Assembly (NCBI RefSeq): GCF_003234935.1 | Contig: NZ_QKSB01000006.1 | Coordinates: 124,001-188,000, forward strand | Source: Putridiphycobacter roseus | Lineage (GTDB): Bacteria; Bacteroidota; Bacteroidia; Flavobacteriales_D; Crocinitomicaceae | Direction: 5' to 3' | Length of the DNA stretch: 64,000 bases | Shown here: one piece after another, positions 16,929 through 25,062 of the stretch | Numbering within the stretch: position 1 is the first letter of the stretch | Layout of the letters: every line of letters starts with the position of its first letter | The notes under the pieces: generated by a model | The model's database searches: none | The model's input: only the letters and a program-made list of their open reading frames with translations | Told to the model about the DNA's origin: nothing | Program-made: the position numbers and the translations under genes

Positions 16929-16936
16929 CAAATTTA
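16929..16936 (-). promoter_or_regulatory. -7 element (TAAATTTG) of the SirB1-like gene
   Basis: It matches TAnnTTTG on the minus strand, 4 nt before the GTG start at 16924. Confidence 0.5.
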
Positions 16937-17030
16937 ATCCGAATATGTAGTTAAAAATTTAAGACCCTAAATTGTTTTGAACCTTGATTTGTGTAAACCA
17001 TCAAAAAAAGAGGTAATAATACTTGCTTAT

Positions 17031-17681
17031 TTATTTACCAAAATAGTACTTATAACCAAAACCAAAATTTAAAAAACGGAGCAAACCTTCGCTATGTTCG
17101 GGTAAGAAACCTGGAAAGGTAGACCTGCATAAGTAGGAAGAGTTATACTCTTGAAAATAAATAGAATAACCTATCAAAGCACTAAAAGCATCAGCAGAGC
17201 CTAATTCTGTTAAAAAATTTAATTCAATTTGAGGCGATACAAATAAAGAACCGTGTTCGGTTCTGCCGTTTCCGCCATCCAGCAAACATGAATCAGACAT
17301 GGCAATTAAACTACCATAACCTACTTTTAACCCACCATATAAAGAAACCCTATCTGTTGTAAATTTTTCGTAACCGACCTTTAAATGTACCGCAGGTAAA
17401 TGCGCTCCTCCAGTACCAATGCTCGAATTAAAAGCAAAACGATTCATGGTAAAATAAGTATAATTCACCCCTGCTCCAACTGTCAACCCTTTATATACAT
17501 TTTGTTGGTAACCTATACTCCCGTGAAACAAACCTTCCATAGTTTGTTCAAAAGCACGATTTCTTTCATTCGTTGGAATTGTAATATCGACATATAAAGA
17601 ACCTTTTGTCGTAACTGATTGTGCGAATGAAAAATCAATTGACAAGCAAATAATTCCAAATAGGAGGATAATATTTTTCAT
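17031..17681 (-). CDS. Outer-membrane beta-barrel protein, unknown function
   Basis: The protein has 216 residues with a signal peptide (about 1-20, FSFAQ). Alternating hydrophobic strands (LTVGAGVNYTYF, VHLKVGYEKF, VSLYGGLKVGYGS) and a C-terminal LRFLNFGFGYKYYFGK indicate a small outer-membrane barrel. It is the last gene of a four-gene operon, with its ATG one base after the stop of the previous gene. The function is unknown. Confidence 0.75.
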   Translation of the reverse strand: MKNIILLFGIICLSIDFSFAQSVTTKGSLYVDITIPTNERNRAFEQTMEGLFHGSIGYQQNVYKGLTVGAGVNYTYFTMNRFAFNSSIGTGGAHLPAVHLKVGYEKFTTDRVSLYGGLKVGYGSLIAMSDSCLLDGGNGRTEHGSLFVSPQIELNFLTELGSADAFSALIGYSIYFQEYNSSYLCRSTFPGFLPEHSEGLLRFLNFGFGYKYYFGK

Positions 17682-17682
17682 G

Positions 17683-18096
17683 TTATTTTTGATGTGAGAT
17701 TATTATTTTTTTCAAAATGGAAGTTCCTGGTGCCGTCAACTTGAAAAAATAGGAACCTTCTTTAAAAGCATTAGGATCAAAATTAATTATCTTCTCCCCC
17801 ACTTCTATACTTTCTTTGAATAAGTTATTTACCAAATTTTCTTCTCCGTCCAATAAATCCAATTCCACCTCCATGGTTAATGGTACTTCAATCAACAATT
17901 GGGTGGGTTGGCTATAGATATTATATTTTGCAGTTTCAAATTTAATGGTATTTAAAGCCTCCAATTTCTTTCTCCTAAATTGTTTTGTATAAATAATATA
18001 AGCTGTTACAATCAGCAAAGCTGCTGTAATACCGTAAACCATCCCCATGATAATATCATAAGTACTTGCATCATTTAAACCTGCTGAATCTCCCAT
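17683..18096 (-). CDS. Single-pass membrane protein with beta-rich domain
   Basis: The protein has 137 residues. One membrane helix (about 16-38, MGMVYGITAALLIVTAYIIY) precedes a KQFRRKK basic stretch and a beta-rich domain. The end, FKEGSYFFKLTAPGTSILKKIIIS, resembles the last strands of a T9SS sorting-type beta-sandwich, but the membrane topology (basic residues after the helix) suggests the domain faces the cytoplasm, so the likeness may be only structural. It overlaps the upstream DUF493 gene by one base. The family is not recognised. Confidence 0.65.
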   Translation of the reverse strand: MGDSAGLNDASTYDIIMGMVYGITAALLIVTAYIIYTKQFRRKKLEALNTIKFETAKYNIYSQPTQLLIEVPLTMEVELDLLDGEENLVNNLFKESIEVGEKIINFDPNAFKEGSYFFKLTAPGTSILKKIIISHQK

Positions 18097-18371
18097 TAAA
18101 TATGAATTACATTTTCAATTTTACTCACTGCTATATACTTATCAATAATAGCCTCACTACTTTCCATGTTTTGTAAAATATTTACGGTAGTATATTTTTT
18201 ACTTTTTGAATGACTCAAAGTAATTTTAGCCTTTTCATCAAAAATATTTTTTATTTCACTTTCTTTAACCGGATCAGTTAAAATAATAAATTTAAACACA
18301 TATGGCTTCGGAAATTTCTCCTTATCCAGTAAAGCTTTTAGGTTTGCGTAAGTTTCTGTTGTTGCACTCAT
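18096..18371 (-). CDS. DUF493 (YbeD-like) family protein
   Basis: The protein has 91 residues. YVFKFIILTDP near the start, SKSKKYTTVNI in the middle, and IDKYIAVSKIENVIHI at the end match DUF493, a small ACT-like fold seen in YbeD. The function is unknown and suspected to be regulatory. It sits one base after the upstream gene and overlaps the next by one base, so it is part of the 18969-17031 operon. Confidence 0.75.
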   Translation of the reverse strand: MSATTETYANLKALLDKEKFPKPYVFKFIILTDPVKESEIKNIFDEKAKITLSHSKSKKYTTVNILQNMESSEAIIDKYIAVSKIENVIHI

Positions 18372-18372
18372 T

Positions 18373-18969
18373 TTATTGGAAATATTTGGTTCCTTTAAGG
18401 ACTAAATTTAACAAATTACTTTGAAAAGGAAACGCGTTATTTTTAATTTCATTGCGAAGGTAGTTCAATAATTCTGATTCTAGAAGTCCTTTTTCTATTA
18501 ATTCTTGTTGGATTTCAAACAGCATATTCCCTTGTGATATTTTCACGCGTGACCAATCTAAATAATTTAAATCATTGCCATAAATTGAAAACCTTTTTAA
18601 CAAGCCTTCTTCCATACTGATTAAATGGTCCAGTAAATGAATCAACTCAACTCCATTACTCACATTCGCTATGTTCAACTTTACAGGCATTAAAACCTGT
18701 TGATAAGCTTTTAAATAGTCGCTAGCAGATAAAGTTTGGTCTAAACTCACCCTTGTAAAAGGGCGTAAATCGAAGTGCACACCAAAGGTCTCCATGGCCT
18801 CATTTAAGCGTGTGATTTTGGTTTGTTGTGCTTTCATTACAGCAATTGGTGGAATATCGCGCAAATATTTTTGTTTCCAATCAAACAGTAATTGTTCGTA
18901 TTGTTCACTAATAGCAGCTTCATCACTCGCTTTTAAAATATCTAATGCTTCTGTCTTTGAAAAAATCAT
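18373..18969 (-). CDS. Hypothetical protein, first gene of a four-gene operon
   Basis: The protein has 198 residues, mostly helical by composition, with no signal peptide or membrane segment. I recognise no family. It leads the operon with DUF493, a membrane protein and an outer-membrane barrel. Its start codon is 37 bases from that of the divergent CoA pyrophosphatase gene. Being cytoplasmic at the head of an envelope-oriented operon, it may be an accessory factor; this is a guess. Confidence 0.65.
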   Translation of the reverse strand: MIFSKTEALDILKASDEAAISEQYEQLLFDWKQKYLRDIPPIAVMKAQQTKITRLNEAMETFGVHFDLRPFTRVSLDQTLSASDYLKAYQQVLMPVKLNIANVSNGVELIHLLDHLISMEEGLLKRFSIYGNDLNYLDWSRVKISQGNMLFEIQQELIEKGLLESELLNYLRNEIKNNAFPFQSNLLNLVLKGTKYFQ

Positions 18970-18991
18970 GTAATTAATCCTGTAAAATTGT

Positions 18992-18999
18992 TAAGTTTG
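18992..18999 (+). promoter_or_regulatory. -7 element (TAAGTTTG) of the CoA pyrophosphatase gene
   Basis: It matches TAnnTTTG, with 6 nt between it and the ATG at 19006, so transcription should start at or beside the start codon. The in-frame TTG at 18988 is upstream of the element and therefore unlikely as a start. Confidence 0.55.
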
Positions 19000-19005
19000 C
19001 CTTCC

Positions 19006-19665
19006 ATGGAATCACTCATTAAAACAGGTGCAATTTACGAAATAATTAAACAAGAATTATTAACCTTACCTGGAGAATCTGCCCATAAAGAAATGGTACC
19101 ATTTAGAACTTTGTCTTCTATTGCGAAACCTGGTAAAAACGCAAAGGAATCGGCAGTTTTATGCCTACTTTCCACTTACCAAGATGACATTACAATTACT
19201 TTAATGGAAAGGACCAAAGACAGTAGTCCACATTCTGGTCAGATAAGTTTACCCGGCGGAAAAAAAGAAAATTTTGATCTAAATTTAGCTGCTACAGCAT
19301 TAAGAGAGACCGAGGAAGAGATTGGTATTCTTCCTAGAAATGTTTCTATTTTAGGTAAACTTACGCCCATTTATATACCGGTAAGTAATTTTTCCGTTCA
19401 ACCATTTATTGGACAAGTAAAAACTGAAACGCCTTTTATATTATCCGAAAAGGAAGTACAATCTGTTTTTAAAATAACGGTGCGGGACTTATTAAATCCG
19501 CGGAATAATATAAAAAAAGACATTCCAAACCATTTGGGACAAACCCTTAAAAATGTACCTTGTTTTTTTATCAACGATCGAATTATATGGGGGGCAACCT
19601 CCATAATATTAAATGAGTTTAAAGTGGTTATTGAAAACATTATCGCAAAAAAAAACACCCACTAA
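19006..19665 (+). CDS. CoA pyrophosphatase, Nudix family (NudL/YeaB type)
   Basis: The protein has 219 residues. The UPF0035/NudL signature is present: SPHSGQISLPGGKKE, followed by the Nudix helix ALRETEEEIGI. The longer region SGQISLPGG distinguishes the CoA-hydrolysing subgroup from other Nudix enzymes. It probably cleaves CoA to phosphopantetheine and 3',5'-ADP. The ATG at 19006 is chosen because the -7 element is at 18992-18999. The stop codon lies within the terminator hairpin shared with fabI. Confidence 0.85.
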   Translation: MESLIKTGAIYEIIKQELLTLPGESAHKEMVPFRTLSSIAKPGKNAKESAVLCLLSTYQDDITITLMERTKDSSPHSGQISLPGGKKENFDLNLAATALRETEEEIGILPRNVSILGKLTPIYIPVSNFSVQPFIGQVKTETPFILSEKEVQSVFKITVRDLLNPRNNIKKDIPNHLGQTLKNVPCFFINDRIIWGATSIILNEFKVVIENIIAKKNTH

Positions 19666-19676
19666 AATAGTGGGTG
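19641..19676 (-). terminator. Intrinsic terminator of fabI (shared with the convergent Nudix gene)
   Basis: CACCCACT (19656-19663) pairs with AGTGGGTG (19669-19676). On the minus strand the hairpin is followed by a run of nine T (19647-19655), so it is a strong terminator for fabI. On the plus strand it overlaps the Nudix stop codon and lacks a T run. Confidence 0.8.
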
Positions 19677-19699
19677 CTCTTGTATCTTATAGGTTCTAA

Positions 19700-20518
19700 T
19701 TAAGAAGCAGAACCAAATTTATCAATTACTTTTTGTGTTACACCTGTATTTGAATAACCACCATCATGGTATAAATTCTGCATAGTCACATATTTAGTCA
19801 AGTCTGAAAACAAAGTTACGGTATAGTTCGCACAATCATCAGCAGAAGCATTTCCTAAAGGTGACATTTGATCTGCATAATCAATAAAACTATCAAATCC
19901 CTTTACGCCACTTCCTGCTGTGGTAACTGTAGGTGATTGAGAGATAGTATTTACTCTGACGTGTTTTTTAATACCGTAATGATAACCAAAACTACGAGCC
20001 ACAGACTCCAAATAAGATTTGTTATCTGCCATATCGTTATAATCAGGAAATACTCTTTGTGAAGCAATATAGGTTAATGCTACAATAGAACCCCATTCAC
20101 TCATGGCATCAAACTTCATAGCAGTTTGCATTACTTTGTGGAAGGATAATGCTGAAATATCTAAACCTTTCAACGTATAATCATAATTTTCATTCGTATA
20201 ATGATTTCCCTTTCTTACGTTTACTGACATTCCAATAGAGTGAAGGATAAAATCAATTTTACCACCCAATATTTCCATAGATTTAGTAATTAAATTCTCT
20301 AAATCCTCTATACTAGTAGCATCTGCAGGAATGATGGTTGCACCTATTTTCTCTCCCAATTCTTTAATCTCTCCCATTCTCATGGCAATTGGTGCATTAG
20401 TCAATACTATTTCTGCGCCTTGTTCGTGCGCTTTTTCTGCAACTTTCCAAGCAATTGATTGGGAGTTTAATGCTCCAAAAATAATTCCTTTTTTTCCTTT
20501 TAATAATCCGTTTGACAT
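19700..20518 (-). CDS. fabI: Enoyl-[acyl-carrier-protein] reductase (NADH)
   Basis: The protein has 272 residues and carries out the last reduction in each round of fatty-acid elongation. The SDR fold begins with KGIIFGALNSQSIAW. The FabI-type active site Tyr-x6-Lys is present (YNDMADNK), and the tail SQSPTVTTAGSGV also matches. The ATG at 20518 (MSNGLLKGKKG) is preferred over 20539, which overlaps the -7 element at 20537-20544. It is a single-gene unit with its own promoter and terminator. Confidence 0.95.
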   Translation of the reverse strand: MSNGLLKGKKGIIFGALNSQSIAWKVAEKAHEQGAEIVLTNAPIAMRMGEIKELGEKIGATIIPADATSIEDLENLITKSMEILGGKIDFILHSIGMSVNVRKGNHYTNENYDYTLKGLDISALSFHKVMQTAMKFDAMSEWGSIVALTYIASQRVFPDYNDMADNKSYLESVARSFGYHYGIKKHVRVNTISQSPTVTTAGSGVKGFDSFIDYADQMSPLGNASADDCANYTVTLFSDLTKYVTMQNLYHDGGYSNTGVTQKVIDKFGSAS

Positions 20519-20536
20519 ACTCTTTAATTTAGACAA

Positions 20537-20544
20537 CAAAAGTA
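20537..20544 (-). promoter_or_regulatory. -7 element (TACTTTTG) of fabI
   Basis: It matches TAnnTTTG on the minus strand, with a TTG at 20561-20563 (16-nt spacer) as possible -33 element. The leader to the ATG at 20518 would be about 13 nt. Confidence 0.55.
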
Positions 20545-20906
20545 ATTTTTATTTTGATTTCAACTTAGATTTGCACTATAATTTCAGTATCCATGAAAAA
20601 AAATACGGATTGAAATTCAATTGTGTTAATTTTTATTCTTCCACTTATGTGTTTTTGAAAGTAGCATAAAATTTAATTGCGAAAAAAAATAACTTAGTCG
20701 GTAGATTTAAGTGTTTCGTCGAAAAAAAATTAATTTTAATGCCCGTAAAATGAATGGGAAAACAAGTACCTTTTTATTTGATAACCTATAGAATACAGAT
20801 AAATTACAGGGGAATTAACAAGGTAAATAAAAGCCCATTAAAATAGACATATCATTAAAATTTATAATTTTATCGACAGAATATGTGGTTTTATCGAAAT
20901 TATCTA
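20545..20906. other. Divergent intergenic region between fabI and the SpoIIAA-like gene
   Basis: There is no gene here. It holds an imperfect inverted repeat 20581-20616 (ATTTCA-GT-ATCC pairing with GGAT-TGAAAT, 14-nt loop), upstream of the fabI promoter. It also holds two direct repeats of TTTTATCGA (20868-20876 and 20889-20897) upstream of the promoter of the next gene. Otherwise it is AT-rich filler. Confidence 0.6.
20868..20897 (+). repeat. Direct repeat TTTTATCGA, two copies 21 bp apart
   Basis: The copies at 20868-20876 and 20889-20897 are two helical turns apart and end 9 bases before the -7 element. They are placed like tandem activator sites; the binding protein is unknown. Confidence 0.45.
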
Positions 20907-20914
20907 TATATTTG
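20907..20914 (+). promoter_or_regulatory. -7 element (TATATTTG) of the SpoIIAA-like gene
   Basis: It matches TAnnTTTG, 16 nt before the ATG at 20931, predicting a leader of about 11 nt. Confidence 0.55.
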
Positions 20915-20930
20915 TCCTGTACAAAATGGT

Positions 20931-21347
20931 ATGGACGAATATAAATCAAATAAAGCCGTTGTCAGTAAATTTGGAAATTCAATTGTCTTGATTGAATATA
21001 AAGAAGATGGGACAACGTGTGAAAGTGATTTAGTTGACATTGAAAAGTCAGTAGTGACAGCTTTAGGTAACCAACCCTATTTTTCAATATCAGTTTTACC
21101 TGCTAATTTTCGACATTTTAATGAAGAAGCAAAGAATTTCATCATTGATGAAAATAAGTGTTTAAAAAATAGAATGATGGATACGTACGTAACGAATTCT
21201 TTTGCAAAAAGAATAGAATTAGAATTATTTTTTCAGTTGTATAAACCAACTAGAAAAACAAAAATATTTAATTCGATAAACAAGGCGTTAACCTATTTAT
21301 CGAATGTTAAAAAGTTAGAAACTGAAAACAAGAATGTATTAGTTTAG
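20931..21347 (+). CDS. STAS/SpoIIAA-like domain protein
   Basis: The protein has 138 residues. The pattern (central strand/helix unit followed by TNSFAKRIELELFFQLYKPTRKTKIFNS and a final KALTYL helix) resembles small SpoIIAA-like proteins of Bacteroidota in which the segment reads like LAxxFLKxNKPxxPTKLFxxEEEAxxWL. Such proteins are thought to be regulatory or phosphate-acceptor-like; no function is established. The start at 20931 is chosen because the -7 element is at 20907-20914; the in-frame ATG at 20883 would be upstream of the promoter. It ends at a strong terminator. Confidence 0.6.
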   Translation: MDEYKSNKAVVSKFGNSIVLIEYKEDGTTCESDLVDIEKSVVTALGNQPYFSISVLPANFRHFNEEAKNFIIDENKCLKNRMMDTYVTNSFAKRIELELFFQLYKPTRKTKIFNSINKALTYLSNVKKLETENKNVLV

Positions 21348-21394
21348 CGGGGATTTTACTAATACAATATTCAAGGTTTCATGTTTCTACCAAC

Positions 21395-21429
21395 AAAGAG
21401 GTTGTTTTTACAACCTCTTTATTTTTTTC
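21395..21429 (+). terminator. Intrinsic terminator of the SpoIIAA-like gene
   Basis: A perfect 10-bp stem, AAAGAGGTTG (21395-21404) with CAACCTCTTT (21411-21420), has a 6-nt loop and is followed by ATTTTTTTC. Confidence 0.85.
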
Positions 21430-21430
21430 A

Positions 21431-21466
21431 AAAAAAAAATGTGTTCCTTTTACAAAACACATTTTT
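21431..21466 (-). terminator. Intrinsic terminator of the fumarylacetoacetase gene
   Basis: An 11-bp stem, AAAAATGTGTT (21435-21445) with AACACATTTTT (21456-21466), is followed on the minus strand by a T run (the A run at 21431-21435 and beyond). It sits back to back with the plus-strand terminator. Confidence 0.75.
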
Positions 21467-21485
21467 AATAATTTAAAATTATAAT

Positions 21486-22757
21486 TTATTTAGCTGGCAA
21501 TACTTTAGTTGAAACTTCTCCAAATCCAATTCTTAAACCATCTTTTTCACAATATCCGCGCATAATTACCGTATCGTTATCCAAGATAAACTTTCTCTCT
21601 GTTCCATCTTTCATTTTAAAAGGTCGACTACCTTTCCAGGATGTTTCCAACATAGATCCAAACTGACCGTACTCAGGTCCACTTATCGTTCCAGACCCCA
21701 TAGCATCACCAACATTAATATTACACCCATTTACGGAATGGTGTGCTAACTGCTGATTCATATTCCAATACATATACTTAAAGTTAGATTGACCTACGCA
21801 ATCTTCTTCCCCGTTTTCGGGTTTAATAAATACATCTAAATTTACATCTAAGTGTTTTTCTCCTGTATATGTTAAGTAAGGTAACACCTTCGGTTCTTGT
21901 ACTGGACCGGGAATTCTAAAACTTTCTAAAGCATCCATAGTTACTACCCATGGAGAAACACAAGAAGCAAAATTCTTACCTAAAAAAGGACCCAGTGGCA
22001 CATATTCCCAACCTTGAATATCTCTAGCACTCCAATCATTCAACAAAGACATTCCAAAAATATAATCATCTGCCTCTTCTGTAGAAATAGAATCTCCTAA
22101 TGCTTTTCCTTGAAAAGTATAAAAAACAGTTTCCAATTCGAAATCTAATAAATTAGAAGGACCAAAAGTTGGCAATTCATCATTCGGACCTTTTTTCTGT
22201 CCTTTTGGACGGTGTATAGGTTGTCCCGAAACAATAATAGAAGAAGCTCTGCCATGATAGCCAACTGGTATATGTTTCCAATTCGGCATTAATGCATTTT
22301 TAGGATCTCTAAACAAACAGCCAACATTATAAGCATGTTGCTCACTTGAATAAAAATCGGTATAATCGCCAACTTTTATTGGCAACATCATCTCTACCTC
22401 ATCCATATGATTCAGAACTTGAGAAACATGGTGCTCATTGTTCTTTAAATCAGGGAAGTCTGACTTTAATAATTTGTAAAGTCTCAATCGTAACTCACTT
22501 ACATTTTTCTTCCCTTTCAACATCATATCATTAAGATGAATATTGTCAAAATCTTCTATAGAAAATGGTAAATTTTTTAAATATCCCAATACAAACAAAC
22601 TTTTTAAATCCAATACATGCTGCCCTATTGCAACACCAACTCTTGGACTTAAATTAGAGGTTTTAAATATTCCAAAAGGTAAGTTTTGGATTGGAAAATC
22701 AGAATTATCAGGTACTTCAACCCATGATTTATCTTTATTATCAACTTTAATTGACAT
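21486..22757 (-). CDS. fahA: Fumarylacetoacetase
   Basis: The protein has 423 residues, the usual length. It hydrolyses 4-fumarylacetoacetate to fumarate and acetoacetate, the last step of tyrosine/homogentisate breakdown. Family signatures are present: FYSSEQHAYNVGCLFR, PVGYHGRASSI, DFELETVFY, LLNDWSARDIQ, LGPFLGKNF and GDAMGSGTISGP. Metal-binding acidic residues are in place (D in TDFY, E in LELETV-type strand, D in NDWSARD). It is a single gene; the other tyrosine-degradation genes are not in the window. Confidence 0.95.
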   Translation of the reverse strand: MSIKVDNKDKSWVEVPDNSDFPIQNLPFGIFKTSNLSPRVGVAIGQHVLDLKSLFVLGYLKNLPFSIEDFDNIHLNDMMLKGKKNVSELRLRLYKLLKSDFPDLKNNEHHVSQVLNHMDEVEMMLPIKVGDYTDFYSSEQHAYNVGCLFRDPKNALMPNWKHIPVGYHGRASSIIVSGQPIHRPKGQKKGPNDELPTFGPSNLLDFELETVFYTFQGKALGDSISTEEADDYIFGMSLLNDWSARDIQGWEYVPLGPFLGKNFASCVSPWVVTMDALESFRIPGPVQEPKVLPYLTYTGEKHLDVNLDVFIKPENGEEDCVGQSNFKYMYWNMNQQLAHHSVNGCNINVGDAMGSGTISGPEYGQFGSMLETSWKGSRPFKMKDGTERKFILDNDTVIMRGYCEKDGLRIGFGEVSTKVLPAK

Positions 22758-22802
22758 GTTTTATTATTTTTACGTGTTAAATACTCTTGCTATTATTTTT
22801 CA

Positions 22803-23390
22803 ATGCCTAAAGATACAAAAGAAATAGAAAACAAAAAGAAAATTAGGTACGGATGGTTTGCCTTTCTATTTGTAATCTTACACTTTTTTTTTATCCTTAT
22901 TTCCATTTTACCCCAAGCGTATTCATCAGATAGACTCCACTTTGTATCTAGCCAATATGTACAGCCATTTTTTGTCCAAAGATGGGCCATGTTTGCTCCC
23001 TGTCCTACATTTGAAAATAGATTTAAATTCAAATATTATTTTAAAAACGACAGTACAGCTTGGATTGATCCGAGTATTTCCGTTCTAAATGTCCATCAAA
23101 AAATGCCTTTCACCCACAATGGTAATCTAGCAGTCGGCCAATACAATATGCTCTATTGGGTAAAATGCGACCTCGACACCTTACCCATCCCTACGGATCA
23201 AGCGATTAATTTTCAAAACTATCCTGTATTAAAGAAAAAACGCGGTCTTCTTTTATTAAAAAACTACACCGAAGGCTATGCCAGACTTAACTTTGATGAA
23301 AAACCGATTTCTACCAGCATAGAAATAGATTACAGACACGTTTTTGATCCAAATGAAAGTAAAAAATACATTTTCAATAACTTTAAATGA
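22803..23390 (+). CDS. DUF5819/SdpA-like membrane protein, partner of the HTTM protein
   Basis: The protein has 195 residues with one N-terminal membrane helix (about 17-40). It is followed by SSQYVQPFFVQRWAMFAPCPTFENRF, a W-x-FAP-x-P motif typical of DUF5819 and SdpA-like partners of HTTM proteins. The rest is beta-rich and probably lies outside the inner membrane. The stop overlaps the next start (ATGA at 23387-23390), so the two are coupled. A near-consensus TACTCTTG lies at 22782-22789. The function is unknown. Confidence 0.65.
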   Translation: MPKDTKEIENKKKIRYGWFAFLFVILHFFFILISILPQAYSSDRLHFVSSQYVQPFFVQRWAMFAPCPTFENRFKFKYYFKNDSTAWIDPSISVLNVHQKMPFTHNGNLAVGQYNMLYWVKCDLDTLPIPTDQAINFQNYPVLKKKRGLLLLKNYTEGYARLNFDEKPISTSIEIDYRHVFDPNESKKYIFNNFK

Positions 23391-24256
23391 TGACTAAAAT
23401 TCCATATTGGTTTATAAAACCATTTACACATGGATATAAAATACATGTTTTCAAAAAGGTATTATATGCATTTTTAATTTTAAATACATTGACCATGTTT
23501 CCAATGGTCGATACCATATTTTCGTACAATGGTATTGCAGGATCAAATGGTTTTCGCTGGAATGGAATAGAGTCATTCTTAAATATATTAAGTCATCCAG
23601 TTTGTAATAACCGTCCCTATATTGCCTGGTTTTTTGTTATCGGACAATTAACGGCTTTAACATTTGGCTGGTTTAAAATATGGCCGAAAATAACTGGAAT
23701 TGCTATTTATTTTTTCACCACTAACCTAATTACCAAAGGTGGCTTATTTTTTACAGGCGGTGAAGTTCTGTTGTCTATTCTATTATTTTACCTGATGTTT
23801 ATCCATGAAAATAAGAAGGAGGAAGTCCTGCAAAATATATTAAACAATACTTTTTATTACCTAATTTTAATTCAAATAATAGTACTCTATTTTTTCTCCA
23901 CTTTTTTTAAATTATTCGACCCAAATTGGACCAATGGCATGGCATTAGTGTATGTATCCGAAATACCCTTTTATTCCAATCAAATATTTTATTCCTTTGC
24001 CCATTTATCTATCCCTTTATCCAAAATGTTTACCTATGCCGTATTGATTTATCAGGGTTTATTTCCAATATTTGTATGGATTCCAAAAATAAAAATTCCA
24101 TTCTTGATATTTGGTGTACTATTGCACTTAGGGATAGCTTTTGGGATGGGAATATTTACATTCGGAATTACCATGGTAATTTCTTATATTTTATTTTTAA
24201 ATGAAAAGCAAATTAGATTTCTAACACAAAAATTCAAGCGATCAACAAATGGCTAA
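23387..24256 (+). CDS. HTTM-domain-like integral membrane protein
   Basis: The protein has 289 residues with about seven membrane helices. The N-terminal segments (PFTHGYKIHVFKKVLYAFLILNTLTMFP) and the central FFSTFFKLFDPNWTNGMALVYV fit the HTTM/SdpB-like family, distantly related to vitamin K-dependent gamma-carboxylase. The bacterial function is mostly unknown. SdpB of Bacillus matures the SDP toxin together with SdpA, but no SdpC-like toxin gene is visible here. It is coupled on both sides: ATGA overlap upstream and an 8-base overlap with the RNase H gene downstream. Confidence 0.7.
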   Translation: MMTKIPYWFIKPFTHGYKIHVFKKVLYAFLILNTLTMFPMVDTIFSYNGIAGSNGFRWNGIESFLNILSHPVCNNRPYIAWFFVIGQLTALTFGWFKIWPKITGIAIYFFTTNLITKGGLFFTGGEVLLSILLFYLMFIHENKKEEVLQNILNNTFYYLILIQIIVLYFFSTFFKLFDPNWTNGMALVYVSEIPFYSNQIFYSFAHLSIPLSKMFTYAVLIYQGLFPIFVWIPKIKIPFLIFGVLLHLGIAFGMGIFTFGITMVISYILFLNEKQIRFLTQKFKRSTNG

Positions 24257-25061
24257 AAAGAAAAAATTCTATGTAGTTTGGGAAGGGCATGAACCTGGGG
24301 TTTATACCGACTGGAATAAAGCTCAAAAACAAGTTTCTGGCTACACAGGCGCCAAATTTATGTCATTCGAAAACTTAAAAGATGCTGAAAGCGCATATAA
24401 GACTGGTATAATACCGCCAAAAAGAGCTGGTGAAAAGACTAAATACTACGTCGTTTGGGAAGGACATACACCGGGTATTTACACCGATTGGATTACCGCT
24501 CAAAAGGAAATTCAGGGCTATCCAAAACCCGTATATAAAATATTTGGTAGTAAAGCATTAGCTGAAAAAGCATTTAAAGAAGGAGCAGAGAATTACAAAG
24601 GAGATTATAAGAAAACCAGAGATTTAACAGCAGAAGAATTGACCAAAATTGGCAACCCATTGGAATTGGCATTGTGCGTGGATGCTGCTTGTAACGGTAA
24701 AGGAGATTTTGAATATAGAGGTGTATGGATGCACAATAAAGAAGAAGTTTTCAGAGTTGGTCCTTATCAAAAAGGATCGAATAATATTGGTGAATTTTTA
24801 GCCTTGGTACATGCCTTGGCCTTTTTAAAACAATTGAAAGATGAAAAGATGCAAACTTTCCCCATTTATTCCGATTCTCGTATCGCCATGGGCTGGGTAA
24901 AAGCAAAAGTTTGTAGGACCAAACAATTGCCAACTCCGGAAGTAAAAAACCTGATAAATAGAGCTGAACATTGGTTGAAAACAAATACTTTTAAAAATCC
25001 AATATTAAAATGGGAAACTAAAGTCTGGGGCGAAATACCTGCAGATTTTGGAAGAAAATAA
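24249..25061 (+). CDS. Ribonuclease H with two N-terminal viroplasmin domains
   Basis: The protein has 270 residues. Two consecutive viroplasmin (caulimovirus P6-like, RNA/DNA hybrid-binding) domains occupy about 1-55 and 62-115, each starting with the motif FYVVWEGHEPGVYTDW or its near copy. A type 1 RNase H domain covers about 135-270. Its acidic residues are present in LCVDAACNG, NNIGEFLAL and YSDSRIAMG, and the last Asp is probably in PADF at the C-terminus. It removes RNA from RNA-DNA hybrids. Eukaryotic RNase H1 often has one such domain, so the doubled copy is notable. The start overlaps the end of the HTTM gene, so it is expressed behind it. Confidence 0.92.
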   Translation: MAKKKKFYVVWEGHEPGVYTDWNKAQKQVSGYTGAKFMSFENLKDAESAYKTGIIPPKRAGEKTKYYVVWEGHTPGIYTDWITAQKEIQGYPKPVYKIFGSKALAEKAFKEGAENYKGDYKKTRDLTAEELTKIGNPLELALCVDAACNGKGDFEYRGVWMHNKEEVFRVGPYQKGSNNIGEFLALVHALAFLKQLKDEKMQTFPIYSDSRIAMGWVKAKVCRTKQLPTPEVKNLINRAEHWLKTNTFKNPILKWETKVWGEIPADFGRK

Positions 25062-25062
25062 A

